A stretch of DNA of 64,000 bases, taken from positions 1 through 64,000 of the forward strand of contig NZ_DASVCJ010000034.1 in the NCBI RefSeq assembly GCF_036381655.1, read 5' to 3'. The notes beneath the pieces were generated by a model. The model saw nothing but the letters and a program-made list of their open reading frames with translations, did not search any database and was not told the DNA's origin. Shown here in pieces: positions 53,664 to 62,625 of the stretch. A program made the position numbers and the translations under genes. This DNA comes from Ferrovibrio sp036381655 (GTDB taxonomy: Bacteria; Pseudomonadota; Alphaproteobacteria; Ferrovibrionales; Ferrovibrionaceae). Numbering within the stretch: position 1 is the first letter of the stretch; every line of letters begins with the position of its first letter.

Positions 53664-54463
53664 GCGCGAACTGGCTGAATGCCCTGGCCGAATGCGAGCG
53701 CGCCGGAGAGGCCGCCGTGCTCGTCACCGTGGCCGCCGTGGACGGCTCGGCGCCGCGCGAGGCCGGCACCAAGATGGTGGTGACCGCCGACGGCTTCACC
53801 GGCACGATTGGCGGCGGCGAGCTGGAATTCCGCGCCATCGAGATCGCCCGCTACATGCTGGCCGGCAAACAGGGACCGAGCCTGCGCAAATTCCCGCTCG
53901 GGCCGGCCTTGGGCCAGTGCTGCGGCGGCCATGTCACATTGCTGTTCGAACCGCAGCGGCAGGATCTCTTCACCGTGGCGCTGTTCGGCGCCGGCCATGT
54001 CGGCAAGGCCCTGGTGCAGGCGCTCTCGATCCTGCCCTGCCGCGTGCGCTGGTTCGACCCCCGGCCGGATGCCTTCCCCGATCATGTCCCGCCCGGTGTC
54101 GAGGTCGAGGTAACCAATGCGCCGGAACGCGAGATCGCCGGCCTGCCCGATGGTGCCTGGCTGCTGATCATGACGCATAGCCATGCGCTCGATCTCGGCA
54201 TCGCCGCCAAGGCGCTGCAGGAAGACCGCTTTGCCTATGTCGGCCTGATCGGCTCGGCGACCAAGCGCGCGCGGTTCGAGAAGCGTTTCCGCGAACTGGG
54301 CCTGAGCGAGGCGCAGATCGCCAGGCTGACCTGCCCGATCGGCATCGACGGCATCTCGGGCAAGCACCCGGGCGACATCGCCATCGCGACCGCGGCGCAG
54401 CTCCTGCGCCTGCGCGAAGCGCAGCGGCAGGCCTTGCGCGTGGTGGACGAAAGCGCGGCCTGA
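53660..54463 (+). CDS. xdhC: Xanthine dehydrogenase accessory protein XdhC
   Basis: A 267-residue protein that sulfurates and inserts the molybdenum cofactor into XdhB. LGQCCGGHVTLLFEP carries the conserved CC pair; the Rossmann loop is GAGHVGKA; GIDGISGKHPGDIAIATAAQ is the C-terminal signature. ATG 53660 overlaps the xdhB stop. Confidence 0.95.
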   Translation: MSANWLNALAECERAGEAAVLVTVAAVDGSAPREAGTKMVVTADGFTGTIGGGELEFRAIEIARYMLAGKQGPSLRKFPLGPALGQCCGGHVTLLFEPQRQDLFTVALFGAGHVGKALVQALSILPCRVRWFDPRPDAFPDHVPPGVEVEVTNAPEREIAGLPDGAWLLIMTHSHALDLGIAAKALQEDRFAYVGLIGSATKRARFEKRFRELGLSEAQIARLTCPIGIDGISGKHPGDIAIATAAQLLRLREAQRQALRVVDESAA

Positions 54464-54466
54464 GCC

Positions 54467-55231
54467 TCAGCCGAGCGCGAAGCGCACCAGATCATCCATG
54501 CCGGGACCGACGCCATCCGGCTCCACTCCCAGCTCCTCGACCGGCTGCTTGGCGCGATTTAACCAGAAGGTCGGATAGCCGAACAGCTTGGCCCCGGCGA
54601 CATCCCAGCCGGCGAAGGCGGCGAAGAGGATTTCCTCGCGCTTCAGGCCGAGGGCGTCGATGCCCATCTGATAGGTCCGCGGATGCGGCTTGTAGAGCCG
54701 AACGGCATCGACGCTGAGGCTATGTTCGAAAAATCCCTCCAGCCCGGCATTGCGGGTGTTGGTTTCCAGCATGGCCGGCGTGAAGTTGTTCAAGTAGGCC
54801 AGCCGGATGCCGGCCGCCTTCAGGCGCATCAGCGCCGGTTTGACGTCGGGCCAGGCCTGCAATTGCAGGAAGCCGTTGACCAGGGCGGCGCGCTTGTCCG
54901 CCGTCAGGTCCAAGTGCAGGGATTTCGCGGCAAAGACGAGCGCTTCCTCGATCACGCCGAGGAAATCGCGATACTGCTCGGCGGCGGTACGCAGCCAGGT
55001 GTACTCGAATATCTTGGTCCGCCACAGATTGGCCAGTTCGTTGCCGTGTCCGGGAAACACCGTCTCCGCCCGGGCGAAAACCGGGCGCGGATCGAAAATG
55101 GGGAATCCGTCGAAAGCGATGGCCTTGATCTTCGTCGCCGCGCGGGCCGTGCGCGGCGCCGTTCCGGCAAGGGCGGCCGTTGCCAGCACGGCCGACGCGG
55201 ATTGCAGGAATTCACGGCGATTTGATGACAT
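54467..55231 (-). CDS. Tat-exported haloacid-dehalogenase type II-like protein
   Basis: A 254-residue HAD protein with a twin-arginine leader (SNRREFLQSASAVLATAALA, R5-R6). HAD nucleophile D41 in AIAFDGFPIFD; YLNNFTPAMLETN (motif II), LYKPHPRTYQMGIDALGL (motif III Lys) and AGWDVAGAKLFGYPTFWLNR (motif IV) match type II haloacid dehalogenases. AGAGGA precedes ATG 55231. Export is unusual for this family. It is divergent from a LysR gene. Confidence 0.85.
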   Translation of the reverse strand: MSSNRREFLQSASAVLATAALAGTAPRTARAATKIKAIAFDGFPIFDPRPVFARAETVFPGHGNELANLWRTKIFEYTWLRTAAEQYRDFLGVIEEALVFAAKSLHLDLTADKRAALVNGFLQLQAWPDVKPALMRLKAAGIRLAYLNNFTPAMLETNTRNAGLEGFFEHSLSVDAVRLYKPHPRTYQMGIDALGLKREEILFAAFAGWDVAGAKLFGYPTFWLNRAKQPVEELGVEPDGVGPGMDDLVRFALG

Positions 55232-55343
55232 GGGGATCCTCTTCAAACGGTAGCTTGGCGACCTCGCAACAGGCTAAGCGAGCGCGAGGCTTGGCGACAT
55301 TCGCCCCATTCGCAATTCAGAATTCGGCAGCTCGGAAGATTCC

Positions 55344-56283
55344 ATGGACCGTCTGGACGAAATGACCCTGCTTCTGGCCATCGCCGAAACCGGCAGTCTG
55401 GCGGCGGCGGGACGCCTTACGGGCCGCGCTCCATCCAGCGTCAGCCGCATTCTCGACGATCTGGAACACCGGCTCGGCGTTCGCCTGGTCGAGCGCAGCA
55501 CGCGACGGCTGGCGATGACGGAACGGGGCCGCCGCTTCGTCGAACATGCGCGCCGGCTGACCGCCGATTTCGAGTTCGCCATGCGCGACATCCGCGACGA
55601 CCGCGCAAGCCCGCGCGGCCATCTGCGGATTTCCGCCCCGAATGTCTTCGGCCGGCGCTATCTCGCGCCGGCGCTGGCGGAATTTCTCGAGCTATCCGGA
55701 TGTTTCCGCCGCGCTGATGCTGGAGGACCGCGTCGCCGACCTGCAGGATGGCAGGACCGACATAGCCCTACGCATCGGCAATCCGGGCAGCGTCAGCCTG
55801 ATCGGCCGCAGGATCGGCGAGGTGCGGAAGATCATGGTGGCAAGTCCGGCCTATCTCGCCCGGCACGGCATTCCCGCCTGCGCAAGGGATTTGATGGCGC
55901 ATCAGGCGATCCTGTTCACCAATGACGCCAACCGCTCCGACCGCAACATCGCCGGGCCGGCAAGCGGACGGGCGGCGATTCCGCTGCGCGGCCGGTTCCG
56001 CGTCAACAAGGCCGAGGCCGCAATCGACGCGGCGCTGGACGGGCGCGGCATTCTTCGGGTCCTGTCCTATCAGGTCGTCCCGGATATCGAGGCCGGCCGC
56101 CTGCAGCGGCTGCTGCCGGAACTCGAGCCGGCGCCGATTCCCGTGCAGCTCGTCTTTCCCAGTGCGCTGGCGATGACCGGCAGCCTGCGGGCCTTTCTCG
56201 ATTTCGCCGCCCCGCGGCTGGCCGCCTTGCCGGTCCTTGCCCCGTTGCCCGATGCCGCCCATCGCATCGCAAGAAGCGGATAG
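55344..56283 (+). pseudogene. Frameshifted LysR-type regulator
   Basis: The N-terminal part in frame 1 has the HTH in SLAAAGRLTGRAPSSVSRIL and LVERSTRRLAMTERGRRF, then HLRISAPNVFGRRYLAPALA. The substrate-binding domain continues in another frame: YPDVSAALMLEDRVADLQDG to LPVLAPLPDAAHRIARSG. The shift lies near 55690-55700, between AEFL and YPDVS. The total length (about 313 codons) is normal for LysR. It is either a recent inactivation or a sequencing error. By position it would control the divergent Tat-HAD gene. Confidence 0.8.
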
Positions 56284-56339
56284 CGGTCGACGGTGTTGCA
56301 GCCGATATCAGGAGCCTGACAACAACGGGCTCCTGCTTC

Positions 56340-57560
56340 ATGGCTACGCTTCCTTCCGCCTTCCGCCGCCTCGCCTGGTCCAACCTGGCCGCGCAATCGG
56401 CCGAGCAGATCGGCCTTGCCAGCGCGCCAATCCTGGCCGTGCTGGCGCTCGGCGCCGATGCCGGCGAGACCGGCATCCTGCAGACGGCGCAGACGCTTCC
56501 TTTCCTGCTGCTTTCGATCCCGGCCGGCATTTTGGCCGACCGCGTCTCGCGGCCGCGCCTGATGGCCGGGGCCGAGGCTTTGCGGGTCGCGGCCTTCCTT
56601 GCCATCGTCATCCTCGCCATGACCGGCCGGCTCAGCCTGCCGGCGCTGGCGCTGCTCGGCTTCGTCGGCGCCGCCGGCACGGTCGCGTACGGCATCGCCG
56701 CGCCGGCGCTGGTTCCGGCATTGGTTGCGCGCGGCAGCCTGGCGCTGGCCAACCGCTGGATCGAACTGGCCCGCACCGTCGCCTTCACCGCCGGACCGAG
56801 CCTGGGCGGCCTGCTGGTCGGCTGGATCGGCGGTGGCCCGGCCTTCGGGATCGCCGCGGCCCTCTCCCTCGCCGCCGTGCTGCTGCTCGCGGGCCTGCGC
56901 GAGCCGCCCCGCAACGCCAAGGCCAGCCGCGCCATCATGAAGGACCTCGCCGAAGGGGCCGGCTTCGTGCTGCATCACCCCCTGCTGATGCCCATCCTGC
57001 TCACCCAGGTCATCTTCAACATCGCCTTCTTCATCCTGCAGGCCGCCTATGCGCCCTATGCGCTCGGCCATCTCGGATTGTCCGCTTCGCAGGTCGGGCT
57101 GACGCTGGCCTGCTACGGCTTCGGCATGGTGACGGGCGCGCTGCTGGCGCCGCGGATCATGGAACGGCTCAGCTTCGGCGCCGTCATCGGCATCGGACCG
57201 GTTTCCGGCTTTGTCGCCGCGGGCGTCATGCTGGCGACGCTCTGGCTGCCGGGCTTCCAGCTGGCCTGTACCAGCTTCTTCCTCATGGGCGCCGGCCCGA
57301 TCCTGTGGGTGATCAGCACGACCACCCTGCGGCAAAGCGTTACGCCCCCGGCCATGCTCGGCCGCGTCTCGGCCATCAATTCGCTGGCCTATGGCGCGCG
57401 CCCGGTCGGCGCCGCCATCGGCACCCTGGTCGGCGGCGCTTTCGGCGCCGAAGCCTGCCTGATCGCGACGGCGATCGGCTTCCTGGCCCAGATGCTGCTC
57501 ATCCTGGCCTCGCCGGCGACGCGCCTGGCGCTGCCGCCCGAGCTTCAACCGGCCGAATGA
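56340..57560 (+). CDS. MFS transporter (drug/siderophore exporter type)
   Basis: A 406-residue, 12-helix transporter. GILADRVSRPRLMAGAEALR between helices 2-3 and PAMLGRVSAINSLAYGARPV late in the protein resemble EntS-type and related MFS exporters. The weak RBS leaves the start at 56340 unproven. It converges on the DUF2336 gene with adjoining stop codons (57560/57561). Confidence 0.85.
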   Translation: MATLPSAFRRLAWSNLAAQSAEQIGLASAPILAVLALGADAGETGILQTAQTLPFLLLSIPAGILADRVSRPRLMAGAEALRVAAFLAIVILAMTGRLSLPALALLGFVGAAGTVAYGIAAPALVPALVARGSLALANRWIELARTVAFTAGPSLGGLLVGWIGGGPAFGIAAALSLAAVLLLAGLREPPRNAKASRAIMKDLAEGAGFVLHHPLLMPILLTQVIFNIAFFILQAAYAPYALGHLGLSASQVGLTLACYGFGMVTGALLAPRIMERLSFGAVIGIGPVSGFVAAGVMLATLWLPGFQLACTSFFLMGAGPILWVISTTTLRQSVTPPAMLGRVSAINSLAYGARPVGAAIGTLVGGAFGAEACLIATAIGFLAQMLLILASPATRLALPPELQPAE

Positions 57561-58805
57561 TCACAGGCCGAGAATCCTGAGCTGGTCTTCCAGTTCGGAC
57601 CGGCTGAGCGGATAATCGGTGCCGTTGCGGGCGTTCAGCATCATGCGCGGCGGCACCCGGGCCATATCGCGCTGGATCATCACGGCAGTGCGCATGCTGA
57701 ACTTGGCGCGCCAGACCAGAGCCGTGATCAGGCGGCCGTTGCGCGCCTCGAAAGTCTTCTGGATCACCGACAGCGGGATACGGCCGTTCTGCATCAGGCA
57801 TTGCAGCACGAAATTGCGGTCGTTGCGTTCGATCGCCTCCTGCACGGCATCGTTGTCGAGCTTGCCGGCCTTGATCAGCGCTTTGACCTTGGCCTGGGCT
57901 TCGTCCATCGGCATGATCGCGCCGCGCTCGGCATCCTTCTCGCCATCCAGCTTCACATCGAGGCGCTCTTCCATCACATGGCGGACTTCCGCCAGGGTAT
58001 CCAATGTCAGATCGGTGCGGGCGGCGAGCCTTTTCAGCAGCGAAGCGGCGACGAAGCCGGCGATCCGCTTCGCCGCTCCGCCCGGCAGATTGGGCCGCTG
58101 CACCAGCGGCTCGTGCCAGGGCTCGACGCTGGGCGCGGCATCCAGGATGAGATCGAGCGTCTCCTCGCGGATCTGCGCCGAGCCATTGGCCAGCAGGGCC
58201 GCCACGGCGGAGACGTCGCGGGTGGTGGCGATGGCGTCCGATACGCTGGCGGACAGGCCGACGCGGCGGGCGATGGCCGCCAGAGCGCCGGACTGGGCGG
58301 CGCCGGCGACGATCTCGCGCAGATCGTCGTCGGTCAACAACGGCGAGAATTGCAGCACCGGGGTCGAGACGATCAGTTCGACATCCTTCGCAAGCTGCTT
58401 GACGATGTGATGCGGCACGTTGTCGGCGGCCTTCAGCGCTTCCGACAGCGCGGCGCGGATGCGGGTCAGCTCGTCGCGGGCGAGCAGCTCCAGCGTCTGG
58501 ATTGCGTATTCGCGCGCCTTGCCGGCCTCGTCGTCGGGCAGGTCCGGCAGCAACCGCGCCACTTTTTCGGCCAGCCGGTGCCGTACTTCCTCGGATGCGT
58601 CGTTGGCGAGCAGGATATGCGCCTGTGCCGGCGTCGCCTCGTTTTCAGCGATGGCGCGGCGCACTTCCTCGGCCTGATCGACGGCAAGGTAGTAGAGGAT
58701 TTCCGGCTGGATGTCCGCGCGCCGGGCCAGCTTGAGCCGCACGGCGGGATCGGGCGACGCCGCCAGCGCCTTGGCCGTATCGTAATCGATGGACTTGTCG
58801 CTCAC
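57561..58805 (-). CDS. DUF2336 domain protein
   Basis: 414 residues, all alpha-helical repeats (VRLKLARRADIQPEILYYLA, VRHRLAEKVARLLPDLPDDE), the HEAT-like DUF2336 type confined mostly to Alphaproteobacteria; function unknown, often near signalling genes. GTG 58805 overlaps the stop of the upstream GGDEF gene (GTGA), so it is co-translated with a diguanylate cyclase. Confidence 0.87.
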   Translation of the reverse strand: MSDKSIDYDTAKALAASPDPAVRLKLARRADIQPEILYYLAVDQAEEVRRAIAENEATPAQAHILLANDASEEVRHRLAEKVARLLPDLPDDEAGKAREYAIQTLELLARDELTRIRAALSEALKAADNVPHHIVKQLAKDVELIVSTPVLQFSPLLTDDDLREIVAGAAQSGALAAIARRVGLSASVSDAIATTRDVSAVAALLANGSAQIREETLDLILDAAPSVEPWHEPLVQRPNLPGGAAKRIAGFVAASLLKRLAARTDLTLDTLAEVRHVMEERLDVKLDGEKDAERGAIMPMDEAQAKVKALIKAGKLDNDAVQEAIERNDRNFVLQCLMQNGRIPLSVIQKTFEARNGRLITALVWRAKFSMRTAVMIQRDMARVPPRMMLNARNGTDYPLSRSELEDQLRILGL

Positions 58806-60094
58806 GCCGCCGCCTCGCCGCCGTCATCGGGAAGCGCTGCGATGAAGCTGCGCCCCTTGCCGCCCTTCTTGGCCGCATACATCGCCTCGTCGGCGCGGCT
58901 GATCAGCGCCTCCGTCGTCTCCAGCCGGTCGAGTCGGGAAAAGACGGCGCCGATGGAGAAGCCGAACGGAAAGCCTTCGACGCCGTAGCTCGCATCGAGC
59001 GTCCGCGCCGCCTCATGCAGCCGCTGCGCGATCGAATCGGCGGCGGCGCGGTCGCTCTCCTCCAGCCAGATCAGGAATTCGTCGCCGCCGATGCGCGAGG
59101 CAAGATCGACGCCGCGCAAGCTGCGCTGCATGATCTCCGCCACCGCTTTCAGCACCTCATCGCCGACCTGATGGCCGCGCTGATCGTTCACCTTCTTGAA
59201 ATTGTCGAGGTCGAAATAGATCAGCGTACCGCGCCGCCTGTTGTGCAGATGACGCCCAAGGCGTTTCTCCACCTCGGCGAGGAAAGCGCGGCGGTTCAGC
59301 AGCCCGGTCAAAGCGTCGGTGTTGGCCAGCCGGTTCAGCTTCTTGTGGGCGCGCCGCAGGGCATCGACGCGCTCGCGCGCCTCGGTGACGTCGCGCGCCA
59401 CCCCACGCACGCCCTGCCACTCCCCCTTGCTGTCGCGCACCGGCAGGCAGGAGACCTCGAAGCAGCCGATGGTGCCGTCCTTGCGCCGCAGGAAAACCTC
59501 GGCGCCGTCGAGCGGCGCGCGAGCCTCGAAGGGCCAGACGCTCGGCGCCGGCGTTTCCGGATCGTCCGGCACCGCCAGCATGCGGGCGCTTCGCCCTTCC
59601 AGTTCGCGCGCGCTGTAGCCCAGCGCACCGCGCGGGGAAACGAAGCCGAAGCTGCCATCCGCTTTGGTCTCCCAGGCGAAATCGGTCGAGCAGGTAACGA
59701 GATCCTTGAAGAGCTGACGCGACTGCATCAGCGCCTGGATCAGGTTGCGCTCCAGCGTTCCGTCGCGGCCGAGCAGCAGGAGGCAGCGGCCGCTACCGGC
59801 CGCCGGATATGGTGTCAACGTCACTTGCAGGCTGGCGGCGGCACGACCGGCAGCGGCGGGCAGATCGACATGCTCCTGACGCGCTTTGCCATCCTCGAGG
59901 CAGGCGGCGACAGCCGCGGCCAGGGCGGACAGCTGGCCAGCCGCCAAAGCGGCGACAAGCGGATCGGCGGCCGCATTGGCCTTTATCACCGCCCCGCCGT
60001 TGCCGAACAGCATGGCCGGGCCCGGATAAGCGGGAAGCAAGGCGACCAGCGCAGCAGCGCCGGCTTCGCCTTCAACCGATACTCCCGCGTCCAT
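58802..60094 (-). CDS. PAS-GGDEF diguanylate cyclase
   Basis: 430 residues: an N-terminal PAS-like region (1-120), a second PAS (about 125-240, SRQLFKDLVTCSTDFAWETK to VRGVARDVTEARERVDALRR), then GGDEF (about 255-425) with LIYFDLDNFKKVND and active-site RIGGDEF. No EAL domain and no membrane helix. It makes cyclic-di-GMP; an RxxD inhibitory site is not apparent. Coupled to the DUF2336 gene. Confidence 0.93.
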   Translation of the reverse strand: MDAGVSVEGEAGAAALVALLPAYPGPAMLFGNGGAVIKANAAADPLVAALAAGQLSALAAAVAACLEDGKARQEHVDLPAAAGRAAASLQVTLTPYPAAGSGRCLLLLGRDGTLERNLIQALMQSRQLFKDLVTCSTDFAWETKADGSFGFVSPRGALGYSARELEGRSARMLAVPDDPETPAPSVWPFEARAPLDGAEVFLRRKDGTIGCFEVSCLPVRDSKGEWQGVRGVARDVTEARERVDALRRAHKKLNRLANTDALTGLLNRRAFLAEVEKRLGRHLHNRRRGTLIYFDLDNFKKVNDQRGHQVGDEVLKAVAEIMQRSLRGVDLASRIGGDEFLIWLEESDRAAADSIAQRLHEAARTLDASYGVEGFPFGFSIGAVFSRLDRLETTEALISRADEAMYAAKKGGKGRSFIAALPDDGGEAAA

Positions 60095-60156
60095 TGCAAC
60101 GCCCTCCTCAACCAGACACTCGCCATTTTAGCCGCAAGGCCCTATCCTGCGAAACC

Positions 60157-60888
60157 GTGATCTCGACAGCGCAAATTCCGCTATCCGCAGCTCTGCCCAA
60201 TGCCCGATCCCGGCCGCTTTCCGGCGCCGCCCTGGCCCGGGCCGAAACCTGGCTGTTCGATCTCGACAACACGCTCTATCCGGCCGACTGCAATCTGTTC
60301 GCCCAAATCGACCGGCGCATGGGCGAGTTCATCGCCAGGCTGTTCGATATTGCACCGGAAGAGGCCAAATCGCGGCAGAAGGCGTTTTTCCACGCGCATG
60401 GCACGACGTTGCGCGGCCTGATGGTCGAGCACGGCATCGATCCGGCGGAATTCCTCGACTACGTCCACGACATCGATCTCACCGTCGTCTGCGAGAGCCC
60501 CGCCCTGCATGCGGCGCTCACGCGGCTGCCCGGCCGCAAGATCATCTACACCAACGGCACTGTCGCCCATGCCACCCGGGTGCTGGACAAGCTCGGGGTT
60601 GCTGCGCATTTCGAGACGGTGTTCGATATCGCCGCTTCGGATTTCCTGCCCAAGCCGGAGGAGGCGCCGTTTCGCAAGCTGCTGGAGCGGCACGGAATCG
60701 CGCCGGCGCGCGCGGTCATGGTCGAGGACATGGCGCGCAATCTCAAACCGGCAGCGGCGCTCGGGCTGACTACGATCTGGGTGCCGACGACGGCCGCCTG
60801 GTCGAAACCCGACGATGGCGACGACAGCCATATTCACCATGTGGCGCCGGATCTCGCGGCTTTCCTGGCGGCCTTGCCGGTTGACTAA
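60157..60888 (+). CDS. Pyrimidine 5'-nucleotidase-type HAD hydrolase
   Basis: 243 residues. HAD motifs: WLFDLDNTLYPADCNLF (nucleophile Asp), IIYTNGT (motif II), LPKPEEAPFRKLLE (Lys) and MVEDMARNLKPAAALGLTTI (Asp pair). This matches the SDT1/PHM8-like nucleotidase group, which cleaves pyrimidine monophosphates. GTG 60157 is the only plausible start close to the domain. dapD follows 72 bp downstream. Confidence 0.88.
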   Translation: MISTAQIPLSAALPNARSRPLSGAALARAETWLFDLDNTLYPADCNLFAQIDRRMGEFIARLFDIAPEEAKSRQKAFFHAHGTTLRGLMVEHGIDPAEFLDYVHDIDLTVVCESPALHAALTRLPGRKIIYTNGTVAHATRVLDKLGVAAHFETVFDIAASDFLPKPEEAPFRKLLERHGIAPARAVMVEDMARNLKPAAALGLTTIWVPTTAAWSKPDDGDDSHIHHVAPDLAAFLAALPVD

Positions 60889-60960
60889 AAGGGGCCGGCC
60901 GCTATTGTCTCGCGGCTTTCCGTTGAACTTTTCCGCCAAACCGTGCCAGACGAGGACTCC

Positions 60961-61815
60961 ATGACCGACGCCGCGCTCAGCCAGCAATTGCAGCCCGTGA
61001 TCGATGCGGCCTGGGAGAAGCGCGACCAGGTCAATTTCCAAACCAAGGGCGAAATTCGCGATGCCGTCGAGGCCGCGTTGAACGCGCTCGACGACGGCAA
61101 GCTGCGGGTGGCCGAAAAGATCGCCGGTCAGTGGACGGTGCATCAATGGGCCAAGAAGGCGGTGCTGCTGAGCTTCCGGCTCACCGACAACATGCTGATC
61201 AGCGATGCTCCGGGCGGCGCGCATTGGTTCGACAAGGTGCCGTCCAAATTCGCCGGCTGGAGCGAGCAGCGCTTCCGCGGCGCCGGCTTCCGCGCCGTGC
61301 CGGGCGCCGTGGTGCGCCGCGCCGCCTATATCGCGCCGGGCGTGGTGCTGATGCCCAGCTTCGTCAACCTTGGCGCCTATGTCGACAGCGGGACCATGGT
61401 CGATACCTGGGCCACCGTCGGCTCCTGCGCGCAGATCGGCAAGAATGTGCATCTGTCCGGCGGCGCCGGCATCGGCGGCGTGCTCGAGCCGCTGCAGGCC
61501 AATCCGGTGATCATCGAGGACAACTGCTTCATCGGTGCCCGCGCCGAAGTGGCCGAGGGTGTGATCGTCGAGGAAGGCGCCGTGCTGTCGATGGGTGTCT
61601 ATCTCGGCGCTTCCACCAAGATCATCGACCGCAGCACGGGCGAGGTCTTCCAGGGCCGCGTGCCGGCCTATTCGGTCGTGGTGCCGGGCAGCATGCCGGG
61701 CAAGCCGCTGCCGAACGGCCAGCCTGGCCCGTCGCTGTACTGCGCCGTGATCGTCAAGCGCGTCGACGCGCAGACCCGGTCCAAGACCTCCATCAACGAC
61801 CTTCTGCGCGACTGA
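60961..61815 (+). CDS. dapD: Tetrahydrodipicolinate N-succinyltransferase
   Basis: A 284-residue left-handed beta-helix enzyme of lysine/DAP synthesis. NQ-type hexapeptides run through VRRAAYIAPGVVLMPSFVNL, GAYVDSGTMVDTWATVGSCA and GIGGVLEPLQANPVIIEDNC. KFAGWSEQRFRGAGFR is typical of the N-domain. It works with dapB, which lies elsewhere (22953). Confidence 0.97.
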   Translation: MTDAALSQQLQPVIDAAWEKRDQVNFQTKGEIRDAVEAALNALDDGKLRVAEKIAGQWTVHQWAKKAVLLSFRLTDNMLISDAPGGAHWFDKVPSKFAGWSEQRFRGAGFRAVPGAVVRRAAYIAPGVVLMPSFVNLGAYVDSGTMVDTWATVGSCAQIGKNVHLSGGAGIGGVLEPLQANPVIIEDNCFIGARAEVAEGVIVEEGAVLSMGVYLGASTKIIDRSTGEVFQGRVPAYSVVVPGSMPGKPLPNGQPGPSLYCAVIVKRVDAQTRSKTSINDLLRD

Positions 61816-61896
61816 GCAAGCGGCGCCGCCGGGAAGATTTCCTTAACCAGTACGAGTAACACTAGGAGATCGAATCCATCCCTAACCGTCGGCGCC

Positions 61897-62472
61897 ATGA
61901 GCAAGGCAAAGCGTATCGATCCCAGCACCTTTCGTCGGGCAACCATCCTGGTGGCCGAGGGCGACCGCTCTCTGCGCCGTGCGCTGCGTGACGTGCTGCT
62001 TGGGATGGGCTTCCCCTCCATCGTGCTGGCGGGCACCGCGGCCGAGACGATGCGCCGGATGGTCGAGCAGCGGCCGAGCGTCCTGCTGCTGGATCACAAA
62101 CTGCCGGGCGCAGACGGGCTGGCGATGACCCGGCGTCTGCGCCGTGACGGCGGAGACCTCAACCGGCTGCCGATCATCCTGATGGCGGAAGCACCCGATG
62201 CGGCTCTGGTCGTGGCCGCGCGCGATGCCGGCGTGCACGAGATCGTCGTCAAGCCGATCTCGGTCGAGGCGCTGGTGCTGCGCCTGATGCATGTGCTGCA
62301 TACGCCACGCCCCTTCGTAACCGGCCCCGGCTTCATAGGGCCCGACCGCCGCCGTCTGGGCGAGCGCCGCCGCCGGCCTGACCGGCGCGTGCATCCCGTC
62401 GGCACGCTGGACGGCGACCGCCGGCATTATCCGGGCCGGCGCACCGGCATGGACCGCCGCCGGGCGAGCTGA
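61897..62472 (+). CDS. Response-regulator receiver protein
   Basis: 191 residues: a receiver domain (15-135) with acidic pocket E21/D23 (VAEGD), phospho-acceptor D66 (LLLDHKLPG) and K119 (VVKPIS). The C-terminal tail is short and basic (GPDRRRLGERRRRPDRR) with no output domain. Single-domain receivers with GPDRRR tails are common in Alphaproteobacteria. A possible RBS (AGGAG) is 28 bp away, so the start is uncertain. No kinase adjacent. Confidence 0.88.
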   Translation: MSKAKRIDPSTFRRATILVAEGDRSLRRALRDVLLGMGFPSIVLAGTAAETMRRMVEQRPSVLLLDHKLPGADGLAMTRRLRRDGGDLNRLPIILMAEAPDAALVVAARDAGVHEIVVKPISVEALVLRLMHVLHTPRPFVTGPGFIGPDRRRLGERRRRPDRRVHPVGTLDGDRRHYPGRRTGMDRRRAS

Positions 62473-62538
62473 CCCGCAAAAACACCGCTAGACGAGGCGG
62501 CCGACCTGGCCCGCCGCGGCCGACACAAATCTGTACAC

Positions 62539-62566
62539 TTGCATTACAATTGTACCTCGCTACAAT
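62539..62566 (+). promoter_or_regulatory. Promoter with palindromic operator for the MarR gene
   Basis: TTGCAT (62539-62544) and TACAAT (62561-62566) are spaced 16 bp. The spacer begins with a perfect 10-bp palindrome TACAATTGTA (62545-62554). Its place between -35 and -10 suits autorepression by the MarR protein encoded 60 bp downstream. Confidence 0.6.
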
Positions 62567-62625
62567 CTTCCGCCATGCCGACCCCAGGTGCATGACCTGC
62601 GGTCGATGGGGAGGATCAAGCATCC

